Source: DASRDR01 sp963812945 [NCBI: uncultured Candidatus Rokubacteria bacterium] (GTDB lineage: Bacteria > Methylomirabilota > Methylomirabilia > Rokubacteriales). From it: DNA of 64,000 bases. The stretch covers positions 558,001 to 622,000 of the forward strand of contig CAWEXD010000008.1 of assembly GCA_963812945.1 (NCBI GenBank), given 5' to 3'. Every line of letters begins with the position of its first letter. Within the stretch, counting starts at the first letter, position 1. Below, piece by piece: positions 55,738 through 63,999 of the stretch. Both the position numbers and the translations under genes were made by a program. Below the pieces are notes generated by a model. The model was not told where the DNA came from, ran no database searches, and worked only from the letters and a program-made list of their open reading frames with translations.

Positions 55738-55859
55738 CTCAAAACTTCGGTTACCGAAGGGAGCCCCACCCCCCCCTGGAAGGCCGCTCCTGGAGGCGCC
55801 TAGAGGTGGCTCTGGCAACTCTGAGTTTTGAGGTGACGAGAACCCGGAGGGTAACCCTC
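55738..55859. repeat. cluster of inverted repeats between the protease and kamA genes
   Basis: The 309-bp gap 55661-55969 holds three symmetrical elements. CTCAAAACT (55738-55746) pairs with AGTTTTGAG (55824-55832). CTTCGGTTACCGAAG (55745-55759) is a perfect 15-bp palindrome. GAGGGTAACCCTC (55847-55859) is a 13-bp palindrome. The region should contain the kamA operon's end and the protease promoter. No gene is seen. Confidence 0.6.
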
Positions 55860-55969
55860 AGTCATGAGCGGCGACGGCAGCCGATGGGGGGGGAGGAGGG
55901 GCCGGGAAGGGCCCTCGGGGAGGGGGACCGTGACGCCCCGCCGCGACTCCCGGACCGGAGGCTCGCGGC

Positions 55970-57043
55970 TCAGGCGCCGTTCGAGGACTCGTCCGGCTCC
56001 GGGAGCGCGTAGCGGTAGGTCTTGCCCGCGTAGTTCCGGAGCACGATCTCGCGGTCCGTGACCGACTGCACGTAGTCGGGCAGGAGCGGGATCTTCCCTC
56101 CGCCGCCCGGCGCGTCGATGACGTAGTGCGGGACGGCGAGCCCCGATGTCCATCCCCGGAGGGCTGCGATGATCTCCAGCCCCTTCTTGACCGACGTGCG
56201 AAAGTGCTCCGCGCCGGCGACGAGGTCGGCCTGGTAGAGGTAGTACGGTCGGACCCGGCACTTCAGGAGCTCCTGCATGAGGCGCTTCATGATCTCCGGA
56301 TCGTCGTTCACGCCCTTCAGGAGCACGGTTTGGCTGCCCAGCGGACAGCCGGCATCGGCAATCCTCGCCAGCGCCGCCCGGGTCGCCGGCGTCAGCTCGT
56401 CGGGGTGATTGACGTGCACGTTCACGAACACCGGGTGGTATTTCTTGATCGTCTCGCAGAGCGCGGGCGTGATGCGTTCGGGCAGCTGCGAGGGAATCCG
56501 GGTGTGGATGCGCACGATCTCGACGTGGGGGATCGCCCGGAGCTTGCCGAGGAAGTACTCGACCCGACGGTCCGAGAGCATGAGCGGATCCCCGCCCGAG
56601 AGGGCGACGTCGCGGACCTCGGTGTGTCGGTGGATGTAGTCGAACGCCGCGTCGAACTGACCGAGGGGAATCTTCTCGGGATCCCCCACCTTGCGCCGCC
56701 GGGTGCAGAAGCGGCAGTAGGCCGCGCACACCGGGCTGACCAGGAAGAGGACGCGATCGGGGTAGCGGTGGGTGATGTTCGGCACCGGTGAGTCCGCGTC
56801 CTCGCTGAGCGAATCTACGATCCCGTCCACCACCTCGTTTTCCTCGGGTGTCGGGACGTACTGCAGCCAGAATGGGTCTCCTGGCTTCTGGAGGAGTTGG
56901 AGCACTTCGGGCGTGATGCGGAGGTTGAAGCGATCGATCGCCCGCTGCACGGCGTCCCGGTCCACATGCTCGATCCCGAAGCGCTCGACGAGCTCGCCGA
57001 CCGTGGTGACCGATTCGTGGAGGCTCTCTTGCCAGTGCGTCAC
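55970..57043 (-). CDS. kamA: lysine 2,3-aminomutase family radical SAM enzyme
   Basis: 357 residues. The SAM cluster is C106-x3-C110-x2-C113 (VSPVCAAYCRFCTRRRKVG). EDADSPVPNITHRYPDRVLF, VRDVALSGGDPLMLSDRRVE and HVNHPDELTPATRAALARIA are conserved. The aspartates that hold lysine in known aminomutases are present (YYLYQADL and VIDAPGGGGK), as is the PLP lysine of that last motif. The C-terminal cysteine cluster of the clostridial enzyme is missing, so the protein is the short form. It should convert L-lysine to beta-lysine; an EpmB-like role is possible, but no EF-P or EpmA gene is near. ATG 57043 overlaps the stop of the ATP-grasp gene. Confidence 0.9.
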   Translation of the reverse strand: MTHWQESLHESVTTVGELVERFGIEHVDRDAVQRAIDRFNLRITPEVLQLLQKPGDPFWLQYVPTPEENEVVDGIVDSLSEDADSPVPNITHRYPDRVLFLVSPVCAAYCRFCTRRRKVGDPEKIPLGQFDAAFDYIHRHTEVRDVALSGGDPLMLSDRRVEYFLGKLRAIPHVEIVRIHTRIPSQLPERITPALCETIKKYHPVFVNVHVNHPDELTPATRAALARIADAGCPLGSQTVLLKGVNDDPEIMKRLMQELLKCRVRPYYLYQADLVAGAEHFRTSVKKGLEIIAALRGWTSGLAVPHYVIDAPGGGGKIPLLPDYVQSVTDREIVLRNYAGKTYRYALPEPDESSNGA

Positions 57044-58158
57044 GTCGACCTCGTCCCCCTGGGCTCACGCGGGCCGGCGGCCAGCGCAAGGTGTTGGGTG
57101 TACGGCATGCCCTCCATCGGGCGCCGAGCGTGGACGAGCCCCGGCAGGGAAGCCGGGCCCGGGGTCGCCCCCCGGCGAGTCCGGGCAAGGGCCTCGTCCA
57201 CGATCCGAGCGATCAAGTCGACGTAGCTCCAGCCGGCGGCAGCCGCCTGGCGCGCCAATCCGGCGCTCTCGCCGAGGTCCGGATTGGGGTTCACGTCGGT
57301 GACGAACGTCGTGCCTCGGCCGTCGACGCGGACGTCGATGCGGCCGTACCCCGCCCCCTCGACCGCAGCCCAGACCCGCTCGGCCAGCCGAGTCAGGTCT
57401 CGGGCCAGGCGCGCCGGCAGGCGCGCGGGGCATACCGGCACGGTTCCGCGCTCCTCCGGGCTGCCGTAGTCCCACTTCGCGGCGTACGAGACGATCGGCG
57501 GCAGCCCGCGGGGCATGGTCGTGAAGTCGATCTCGGCGTGCGGGAGCACCCGCCCGCCCACGATGGCGAGGTTGAATTCCCGGCCCCGGATGAACCGCTG
57601 GACGAGCATCGGGCCCCACTGCTGGCACGTCTGCGACAGGACGGCTTCCAGCGCGGCGCGATCGCGGACGACCGAGTCGGAGCTGATCCCGAACGATCCG
57701 TCCTCGGCGGCGGGCTTCACGATGGCCGGGTACCGGCGCCAGGGTCCCGGCGCCACGTCCGGGCGCGCCAGCATCCAGGGAGGAACCGGTATGCCATGGG
57801 CCCGGAGGACGGCGTTCGCGCGGTCCTTCCTGAGGCACAGCGCGAGCATCTCCGACGGGGCGCCGGTCAGAGGGATGCCCAGGAGCTCGACCAAGGCGGC
57901 AGCGGCGGGCTCCCCGGCCGCCTGGTTGTTCATCCCCTCGCAGAGGTTGAAGACCAGCTGGAAGCGTCCGTTCGCCAGCTCCGCAACCCAGTCTGTCGGG
58001 TTTCCGCTGAACTCGACGGCTACCGGGTCGTAGCCGAGCGCCCGGAGGGCCATCTTCACCGGACCTGGGCTGCCAGGGGCGCTTGGAGTGCCCATCGACT
58101 GCGCCGTCGCTTCCGACTGGGCGTCGGTGATGACGGCGACCCGAGGCCGCCCCCGCAT
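57040..58158 (-). CDS. ATP-grasp ligase, D-Ala-D-Ala ligase-like (A)
   Basis: About 372 residues. The N-terminal domain has FQLVFNLCEGMNNQAAGEPA. The ATP-grasp core has RYPAIVKPAAEDGSFGISSD, LVQRFIRGREFNLAIVGGRV and FVTDVNPNPDLGESAGLARQ (metal-binding Glu/Asn). The arrangement is that of D-Ala-D-Ala ligase, but the substrate is unlikely to be D-Ala here. It is sandwiched between a second ATP-grasp gene and kamA with overlapping or near-overlapping ends. ATG 58158 is preferred; upstream in-frame ATGs would overlap the preceding gene. Confidence 0.83.
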   Translation of the reverse strand: MRGRPRVAVITDAQSEATAQSMGTPSAPGSPGPVKMALRALGYDPVAVEFSGNPTDWVAELANGRFQLVFNLCEGMNNQAAGEPAAAALVELLGIPLTGAPSEMLALCLRKDRANAVLRAHGIPVPPWMLARPDVAPGPWRRYPAIVKPAAEDGSFGISSDSVVRDRAALEAVLSQTCQQWGPMLVQRFIRGREFNLAIVGGRVLPHAEIDFTTMPRGLPPIVSYAAKWDYGSPEERGTVPVCPARLPARLARDLTRLAERVWAAVEGAGYGRIDVRVDGRGTTFVTDVNPNPDLGESAGLARQAAAAGWSYVDLIARIVDEALARTRRGATPGPASLPGLVHARRPMEGMPYTQHLALAAGPREPRGTRST

Positions 58159-58180
58159 CGTCGGCCGCCGGGGACGCGGC

Positions 58181-59338
58181 CTAGACGGTAATCCCATAGC
58201 GCGCGGCACCGGCGGACAGCACGGCCCGGATCATGGCCCCGTAGTCCAGACCAGCCGCCCGGGCGGCCTTCGGGAAGCAGGAGTTCATCTCGGGATCGGG
58301 CAACACACCCGGCAGGGGGTTCACCTCGATGATGTGCGGCACCCCGCGGCCATCGCACCGGACGTCGATGCGAGCCCAGTCGCGGCAGCGCAGCACCCGG
58401 TAGGCGGCCAGCACCGTCCGCTCGATCGCCCGCCCGAGGCTCGGAGGCACGGAGGCCGGGCACCGGAAGATCTCGAGGGGCCGGTCCGGCGTGTCCCAGA
58501 TCCACTTGGCCTCGTACGAGTAGAGGCGAGCCGCCCCCTTCGGCAGCGCGTCGAAGTCGACCTCGACGGGGGGGAGGAGGCGGGTGCCGGGACCGTTCCC
58601 CAGGATCGCGCACGTGAACTCCCGGCCGGGGAGCCAGCGCTCGACGAGCGCGGGCTGACGGTACCGGCGTCGCACCACGCCGATGGCGCGGCCGACCTCG
58701 GCCCGAGTCCGGCAAAGGGACGCCTGGGTGATCCCCTTGCTCGATCCCTCGTGGACGGGCTTGACGACGACGGGAAGGGGGGGCAGGGCGGGCAGGCTGG
58801 CGAGCCGCACGTCCGGCGCCACGACCGCGAACCGGGCGGTCGGGATGCCGTGATAGGCGAGGATCTCCTTGGCGCGTGCCTTGTCGAGACAGATCGCGAG
58901 GGTCAGGGGGTCACTGCCGGTGTAGGGGACGTTCCAGAACTCGCAGAAGGACGGCACGTGCGCCTCGCGGCTCGGCCCCCACAGGCCCTCGGCCACGTTG
59001 AAGACGATGTCGGGCCGGCCTTCGCGCAGGCGGAGCGGGAAGTCCTCCGTCGCCTCGAGCCGGACGACCTCGCCCACCTTCATCAGGGCGGCTTCCATCG
59101 CGGCGACGGTGACCTCGTCGTCCCACTCCGCGTAGAGGTCCGCCAGGGCCCGCGCGCCCAGAGACGCGGGAACGGCGGACGGAACGGCGCCGTCCTCCGG
59201 CTTCTTGTTGAAGGCGAGACCGATTCGGAGGGAGGTTCCCTGCCGGGCGTCGGGCCGCCGGGGGGGAAGGGCCGTCTCGGCCGTCCAGGCGGCCGACGAG
59301 GCGTGTGCGCGCGGAGGGGTGCTCGAGCGCTGCGTCAC
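58181..59338 (-). CDS. ATP-grasp ligase, D-Ala-D-Ala ligase-like (B)
   Basis: About 385 residues. DIVFNVAEGLWGPSREAHVP, YTGSDPLTLAICLDKARAKE and VVVKPVHEGSSKGITQASLC (glycine-rich ATP loop) are followed by LVERWLPGREFTCAILGNGP and HIIEVNPLPGVLPDPEMNSC. It is a diverged paralogue of protein A. GTG 59338 overlaps the stop of the upstream cysteine-cluster gene. The first 40 residues are low-complexity and may be linker. The pair could make successive peptide-like bonds, for example on a beta-lysine product. Confidence 0.83.
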   Translation of the reverse strand: MTQRSSTPPRAHASSAAWTAETALPPRRPDARQGTSLRIGLAFNKKPEDGAVPSAVPASLGARALADLYAEWDDEVTVAAMEAALMKVGEVVRLEATEDFPLRLREGRPDIVFNVAEGLWGPSREAHVPSFCEFWNVPYTGSDPLTLAICLDKARAKEILAYHGIPTARFAVVAPDVRLASLPALPPLPVVVKPVHEGSSKGITQASLCRTRAEVGRAIGVVRRRYRQPALVERWLPGREFTCAILGNGPGTRLLPPVEVDFDALPKGAARLYSYEAKWIWDTPDRPLEIFRCPASVPPSLGRAIERTVLAAYRVLRCRDWARIDVRCDGRGVPHIIEVNPLPGVLPDPEMNSCFPKAARAAGLDYGAMIRAVLSAGAARYGITV

Positions 59339-60030
59339 CGATCCATCCCGGGGGGGTCCTCCAAGGGGCGTCGGCTGGGACCGTGCTCTGCCACCAGGAG
59401 GCGGAGCTCCCCGAGCCCCGCGCTCCCGAGCACGTGACGGAGCTCGACCTCGCAGAGGTCCAGGACGTCCCGCGGACCGGCGTCGGCCGGTCGGCAGCAT
59501 CCCGTCGGCATCTCGAGGCAGAGCTCGTCGATCCACAGCGTGCCGGCAGTGATGGTGACGGGGAAGGCCGTACAGAAGAAGGGCTTGAGGTCCAATCCGG
59601 GGCGAGCGGAGGCGATCGTCGCCTTCTGCAGGGCACAGCGCCCGGCCGAGTCCAGGAAGACACACCGGTTCTCGCGAACGCGAGTGCCGACGGCCCGGCC
59701 CGACGGGAAGTCCGCGTCGTCTCGCTCCTGGTCCTCGAACCACTGGGCGGGGTCCGGCTCCTGGCTCTCGTCCATGGCTCCCTGGATCAGCCCGGCATGG
59801 GCGAGGATCTGATCGCGCTGGGCGGCGTCGACCAGGACGCCAAGCCGACAGCACGCGCCGTCGCAAGCGCCCGTCGAGCACTCCGGCGCGTAGCGGGCTT
59901 CCAGGATGCTGCGGTTGACCTTGAGAGGAGGGAGGTAGGACAGCCGATGCCGCCGCAGAAGGAGCGACGGCTCCGTGGTGCGCGTTTGGCCGCGCCGGCC
60001 GGGGTCAGGAGGGTCCGATTCGGCGTCCAC
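59335..60030 (-). CDS. YkgJ/DUF3109-like cysteine-cluster protein
   Basis: About 231 residues from GTG 60030. Cysteines fall in the family order: ECSTGACDGACCRLGVLV, RENRCVFLDSAGRCALQKAT, KPFFCTAFPVTI, then DELCLEMPTGCCRPAD. Such proteins probably bind Fe-S or zinc; function unknown. It is the first gene of the overlapping unit with two ATP-grasp enzymes and kamA, which suggests a maturation or regulatory role there. The start is weakly supported. Confidence 0.75.
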   Translation of the reverse strand: MDAESDPPDPGRRGQTRTTEPSLLLRRHRLSYLPPLKVNRSILEARYAPECSTGACDGACCRLGVLVDAAQRDQILAHAGLIQGAMDESQEPDPAQWFEDQERDDADFPSGRAVGTRVRENRCVFLDSAGRCALQKATIASARPGLDLKPFFCTAFPVTITAGTLWIDELCLEMPTGCCRPADAGPRDVLDLCEVELRHVLGSAGLGELRLLVAEHGPSRRPLEDPPGMDR

Positions 60031-60064
60031 CGCCCCTAGCGTTCGAAGCGCCCGTGTGCGGGCT

Positions 60065-60262
60065 TCACGGTTTGGACTTGACCGGCTCGGCCGACCGGAG
60101 GGCCTTCTCCATCTTGGAGAGACCATCCGCCGTCTCCCGACGGAGATCCTCCCGGAGGGACTCGACCTTCTTCGAGAGGTCCTTCGATCCGCCGGCCTCC
60201 TGATAGGCAAGGATCGCGATCCCCAGCGCGACGAGCGAGATCAGAAACGCGAGCTGCGCCAT
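60065..60262 (-). CDS. small membrane-anchored coiled-coil protein
   Basis: 65 residues from ATG 60262, with GGAGGAGG upstream. A single N-terminal helix (AQLAFLISLVALGIAILAYQ) is followed by a charged heptad-like stretch (DLSKKVESLREDLRRETADG). No family recognised. The strong ribosome-binding site and the clear helix plus coiled coil support a real gene. It precedes the cysteine-cluster gene by 34 nt. Confidence 0.65.
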   Translation of the reverse strand: MAQLAFLISLVALGIAILAYQEAGGSKDLSKKVESLREDLRRETADGLSKMEKALRSAEPVKSKP

Positions 60263-60355
60263 GACCGCTTGATCCTCCTCCTAGCGGAACCTTATCGTGT
60301 CGCTTCGTCGACCGCAAGGAAGAAACCTCGGGGAGGCGTCCGCCGGGCAGCGGCG

Positions 60356-61336
60356 TCAGGGACCGGGCCCGGGTGTCGCGACCCGTGTTCCGCGCAACAG
60401 GGCGAGGCACGCGTATCCCGCGAGGATCCACGCTGCCTCGCGGATCCTCCGAACGACTCCGAAGGCGAGGCCCGTCGCGGGATCCATGCGGAGGAGGCTG
60501 AACAGGCCCACGATCCCGCCCTCGAGCACGCCGAGCGAGCCAGGAATGAGGAACCCGACCGCGCGGACGCCGGCGGCGCCCGCCTCGATCACGAGGGCCG
60601 TCATGAGCCCCACCGGCGATCCGAGGAGCGCGAGCATGAGCCACGTTTCGAACGCCCCGGTCACCCATCCCACGAAGCTGTGCCCGAACGAGGCGGCCAC
60701 CCGTCCGCGCCGGTCTCGATAGAAGAGCCGGAGATCGGCATCCAGGCGGCCGGCGACCGCGGCCACCCGCTCGCCCAGCCCGATCCACGCGAGCGCCCGC
60801 CCCCCCAGCCGGAAGATGCCCCGGAGCTGGGCCCACATGAAGCCCGCCGTCGACGCGGCCATGTACGCCGCGAGCAGTCCCAGCAGGACGAGCAACGCCG
60901 GTGACGAGTCCGTGAGCGCCCAGGCGAGGAGGAAGACGCACGTGATGAAGCCCCCCAGCGCCGCCACCAGGGTCGTCTTCGCCACCACGACCGACAGGAG
61001 CCCCTCCTCGACGGACACGCCCGATCGCACCCGCACGAGGAGGAACGCCTTCAGGGCGTCCCCACCCATGGTCGCCGTGGGCGTCGTCTCGTTGACCGCC
61101 TCCCCGGCGAGCCGGACGGGGAACAGGACGGAGAAGCGGGGGCGCGCTCCCGGGAAGGCGGCTCCCCAGCCGGCCGTCTTGAAGACGTTCGTCACGGCCT
61201 GGGGCAGGAGGACCAAGGGGAGCCGCCACGAGAGAGATCGCAGCTGGTCCAGCAGGGAGGTGACCCCGATCTCCCACACGAGCCAGGCGAAGATCAGCCC
61301 ACCGGCCAGGATGGCCAGCGGACGGAGGAGCTTCAT
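60356..61336 (-). CDS. lysylphosphatidylglycerol synthase-type flippase domain protein (UPF0104)
   Basis: 326 residues with about eight membrane helices. Family marks are the N-terminal ILAGGLIFAWLVWEIGVTSL, FPVRLAGEAVNETTPTATMG (conserved polar patch), the middle KTTLVAALGGFITCVFLLAW, and VRAVGFLIPGSLGVLEGGIV near the C-terminus. It matches the membrane (flippase) half of MprF-like proteins but has no catalytic domain. It may move a lipid or glycolipid. ATG 61336 overlaps the stop of a preceding small frame. Confidence 0.83.
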   Translation of the reverse strand: MKLLRPLAILAGGLIFAWLVWEIGVTSLLDQLRSLSWRLPLVLLPQAVTNVFKTAGWGAAFPGARPRFSVLFPVRLAGEAVNETTPTATMGGDALKAFLLVRVRSGVSVEEGLLSVVVAKTTLVAALGGFITCVFLLAWALTDSSPALLVLLGLLAAYMAASTAGFMWAQLRGIFRLGGRALAWIGLGERVAAVAGRLDADLRLFYRDRRGRVAASFGHSFVGWVTGAFETWLMLALLGSPVGLMTALVIEAGAAGVRAVGFLIPGSLGVLEGGIVGLFSLLRMDPATGLAFGVVRRIREAAWILAGYACLALLRGTRVATPGPGP

Positions 61337-61593
61337 CGGGCCACCGGGCGGGTCCCGATGCCGGCCCGGAGGCTCATGCCGAGTAGGGTCGTGGGCGCGC
61401 CGGCGAATGCCGTGTCAGGGGTGGCGCGGATTCGGTATTGCGTCGCTTTCAAGCTGACGCAATACCACGGATTCCATCCTCCAGCAGGGTTGAACGGGAG
61501 GCCCGTGATTGTATGCGATCCAATCCTCAGTGGGCTCGGCACCGGTGGTGCCAACGGCAGGATAGACGACCTAATCTGCGCGAGCAAGGTCAT
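61333..61593 (-). CDS. uncertain 86-residue frame coupled to the flippase gene
   Basis: An open frame whose TGA overlaps the flippase ATG (ATGA). The protein has RIGSHTITGLPFNPAGGWNP and WYCVSLKATQYRIRATPDTA, without a recognised domain. The surrounding 344 bp (61337-61680) is otherwise empty and less G+C-rich than its neighbours. The frame covers the inverted repeat at 61434-61466. No good ribosome-binding site is seen. The overlap is the only support. Confidence 0.25.
   Translation of the reverse strand: MTLLAQIRSSILPLAPPVPSPLRIGSHTITGLPFNPAGGWNPWYCVSLKATQYRIRATPDTAFAGAPTTLLGMSLRAGIGTRPVAR
61434..61466. repeat. 11-bp perfect inverted repeat
   Basis: GGTATTGCGTC (61434-61444) and GACGCAATACC (61456-61466) flank an 11-nt spacer which itself contains CTT..AAG symmetry. 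It could form a long hairpin in RNA of either strand. It is 215 bp past the stop of the large gene to the right, so it may be a terminator, or an operator for the flippase gene. Confidence 0.6.
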
Positions 61594-61680
61594 GCCGGCG
61601 GCTCCACCTCTCGATACTCGGGTGGGGCCGCGGATGACCGTGCCCGGCCGCTCTACCCTCAGGAGCTTTGGATGGTCACG

Positions 61681-63999
61681 TCACCTCGCCAGCTGATGGA
61701 TCCGGTCGCCGAGACGCTCGCGGGCCGTCAGGATGTCGTCCGGGTTCCGGCTCCAATCCGTGAAGCTCCGGCCCACGCTCGCTGCGATGTCGAAGGCTCC
61801 GGTCCGATCCCCGAGGGTGGTGAGGATCTTGAGGTACTCGTAGTCTTCGAACGCATCGCGGATCGCCTTCATGCGCAGACTGACAACCGGTCCGTTGTAG
61901 CCGACCGCGCTTCCCGGATACAGGAGAGCACCCTCGCCGGTGTGCGGCCCGTAGGTCGTCGGGTCCGTCCACGGGTCGGTACTCTCCAGCCAATAGTTCG
62001 TCGCCCAGTATTTCAGTCCGGTCAGCCCCAGTGACCAGTTGATCCAGCCGGGGATCCGATACTGGAACAGCGGGTAGTCGAGCTGCCATATCGGGTAGTT
62101 GTTGCTCACCGTGATTGCCGTGTAGCTCCACACCCATTCGCCGCGGTTCTGACGGTCTTGCGTCAACTGCTGGTTCTGCTCTCGGAAGAGGGGAACCCAC
62201 ACGTTCACCAGGCCGTAGAACTCACTCCGGATGGGTGTCGTCACGAGGATCCGCAGGTCGGCCGCCGCCTCCCGAACGAGACGGGCATACTGCAGGGCCC
62301 AGAACATCTTGTCCGGGTTGTCCGGCTCGTCGTAGAGGAACAGGACGGCGCGGCCCAGCCAGCCACGAGAGCGGAGGTATTCCTGAGTCTCGTAGAAATA
62401 TCGCTGCGTTCGGCCTCGATCGGCACCGAGCGGGTCTCCGAAGGGATACCCGCCGGGATACCACGGGACGATCCACGTCGAGGCTCGATCCAGGTAGGTG
62501 GCCAATGCCGCATCTGAGGCTGAGGTGTCGAGGGAGCCATCCGAGCGGACCCGGGGGTACGTGTTGTTGGGAGACAGAGGGGACACCTTGTGGCGCAGCA
62601 GTTCGTCCAGGTAGCGCGGGTAGGCGACCGAGTCACCCACATCTACGCCTCCGAATGAACTCTCGAGGGAAGGCCGCGTCGGGAGCGTGAAGTTCCAGAC
62701 CGTCAAGGTCACGGGCACAGTAAATGGCGCAAAGCCGCTTGCCGACACGGTGAGCTGGCCCTGGTACGTCCCCGCCGGAGCGTTCTGTGACACCTGGACT
62801 TCGACCCAGACCGGCTGATTCTGTCCGGCGTTGACCGTAAACGGCGCCGCCTGGAAGCGTCCACCGAGGGGCTGGCCGGTCTCGGGGTGGACGAAAGGGA
62901 TCAAGGCGTCGGGCCACCAGCCCGGGGGATAGGGGGAGCCGCCGGTGGAGGTCGTGACGCGGACGTAGTGCTCCCGGTAGAGGCGCACGGCCCCGGCGCT
63001 GGCACCGCCGGGGCCGACGAGAGTCGACGCGACGATGTTGACGTTGGACAGCGCTTGGCCGTTGGGCGCCCGGACGATGACCTGGAAGGCCTCGTACTCG
63101 TTCCGCGCGGCCTTGATCCAAGCGGACGACATGGCGCCTGGGGGATCAGTGGGCTGCACCCGCGTGAGAGGGTTCGTCACCCAGACCGTGAGGCCGCCCG
63201 TCGTGCCCGAAACGTTGAAGGTCGTGCTTGCGCGGTTGTTCGTCTCGGTCGATTCCGCGATCAACCCACTGGGATCGGCCGCGACGATGACGAAGTATGC
63301 GCCTGGGCTGCTATTGGGCAGTGGCGCGGACGTCACCACGACCGTCGAGGCACCCGCCGCGAGTAACGGCACGGGCACCGTCTTGATGTTCGCGATCCCT
63401 GGCAGGGCGGCGTCCGGGGTGCTGGCCAGGTACACTCCGGCGGACGACGCGCCGGCCGTGGCCGTGCCTGCGTTTCGGACCGTGAAGGTGACGTTGAGAC
63501 TCCCGCCCGGGGACACGCTTCCGGGGCTCACCGTGAGGGACTGAACGGTGAGGTCGGGGCTGCTTCCTCCGCCCCCCGGCACGCTGGTGGACGCGAAGAC
63601 CTCCAGTTCGCCGACGGAGATGAACCCCGCGCTCCCCCCCGGGGCGCCGTAGATCCGAATGCCATCGCCCTGGATCGGATTGAAGTTCAGGGTGAACGTC
63701 TCGTAGTTGAGCGCGTTCTTGCCGGCATAGGCTGGCGTGGTCACGAGATTCTGGACGGGGCCCCACACGCCGCCGTTTCGCACCTGCACGGTCAGGTTCA
63801 GGAACCATCCGCCGTCCCAGAAGTGGAGGCCCTCTTGGAACACGACCCGGGTGAACGTCTTGGGGCTCGCGAACGTGTAGCCGACCCAGTCGTCGGCGGC
63901 CGCGTTGTTCCCGTCATAGCTGTCGTACTGGCGCCGCGAGTCCCCGCTGCCCACCGGCGGCCGGTCTCCGTCACGGAGCACCGACAGGCCGGCGCCCAT
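61681..63999 (-). CDS. discoidin-like / CARDB / DUF4091 multidomain protein, N-terminus beyond the right edge
   Basis: 772 residues visible. Residues 1-135 look like an F5/8-type (discoidin) galactose-binding fold (ADDWVGYTFASPKTFTRVVF, then GISVGELEVFAST-like ending). Residues 150-265 are a CARDB-type adhesion domain (DLTVQSLTVSPGSVSPGGSL and AESTETNNRASTTFNVSG). Residues 270-435 are beta-rich (VWVEVQVSQNAPAGTYQGQL). The C-terminal 330 residues have FLYDEPDNPDKMFWALQYAR and SLRMKAIRDAFEDYEYLKIL, which match DUF4091 proteins related to GH123 glycosidases. It is probably a secreted carbohydrate-active protein. The frame may start at ATG 63999, but the discoidin domain looks incomplete, so more sequence is expected to the right. 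Confidence 0.8.
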   Translation of the reverse strand: MGAGLSVLRDGDRPPVGSGDSRRQYDSYDGNNAAADDWVGYTFASPKTFTRVVFQEGLHFWDGGWFLNLTVQVRNGGVWGPVQNLVTTPAYAGKNALNYETFTLNFNPIQGDGIRIYGAPGGSAGFISVGELEVFASTSVPGGGGSSPDLTVQSLTVSPGSVSPGGSLNVTFTVRNAGTATAGASSAGVYLASTPDAALPGIANIKTVPVPLLAAGASTVVVTSAPLPNSSPGAYFVIVAADPSGLIAESTETNNRASTTFNVSGTTGGLTVWVTNPLTRVQPTDPPGAMSSAWIKAARNEYEAFQVIVRAPNGQALSNVNIVASTLVGPGGASAGAVRLYREHYVRVTTSTGGSPYPPGWWPDALIPFVHPETGQPLGGRFQAAPFTVNAGQNQPVWVEVQVSQNAPAGTYQGQLTVSASGFAPFTVPVTLTVWNFTLPTRPSLESSFGGVDVGDSVAYPRYLDELLRHKVSPLSPNNTYPRVRSDGSLDTSASDAALATYLDRASTWIVPWYPGGYPFGDPLGADRGRTQRYFYETQEYLRSRGWLGRAVLFLYDEPDNPDKMFWALQYARLVREAAADLRILVTTPIRSEFYGLVNVWVPLFREQNQQLTQDRQNRGEWVWSYTAITVSNNYPIWQLDYPLFQYRIPGWINWSLGLTGLKYWATNYWLESTDPWTDPTTYGPHTGEGALLYPGSAVGYNGPVVSLRMKAIRDAFEDYEYLKILTTLGDRTGAFDIAASVGRSFTDWSRNPDDILTARERLGDRIHQLAR

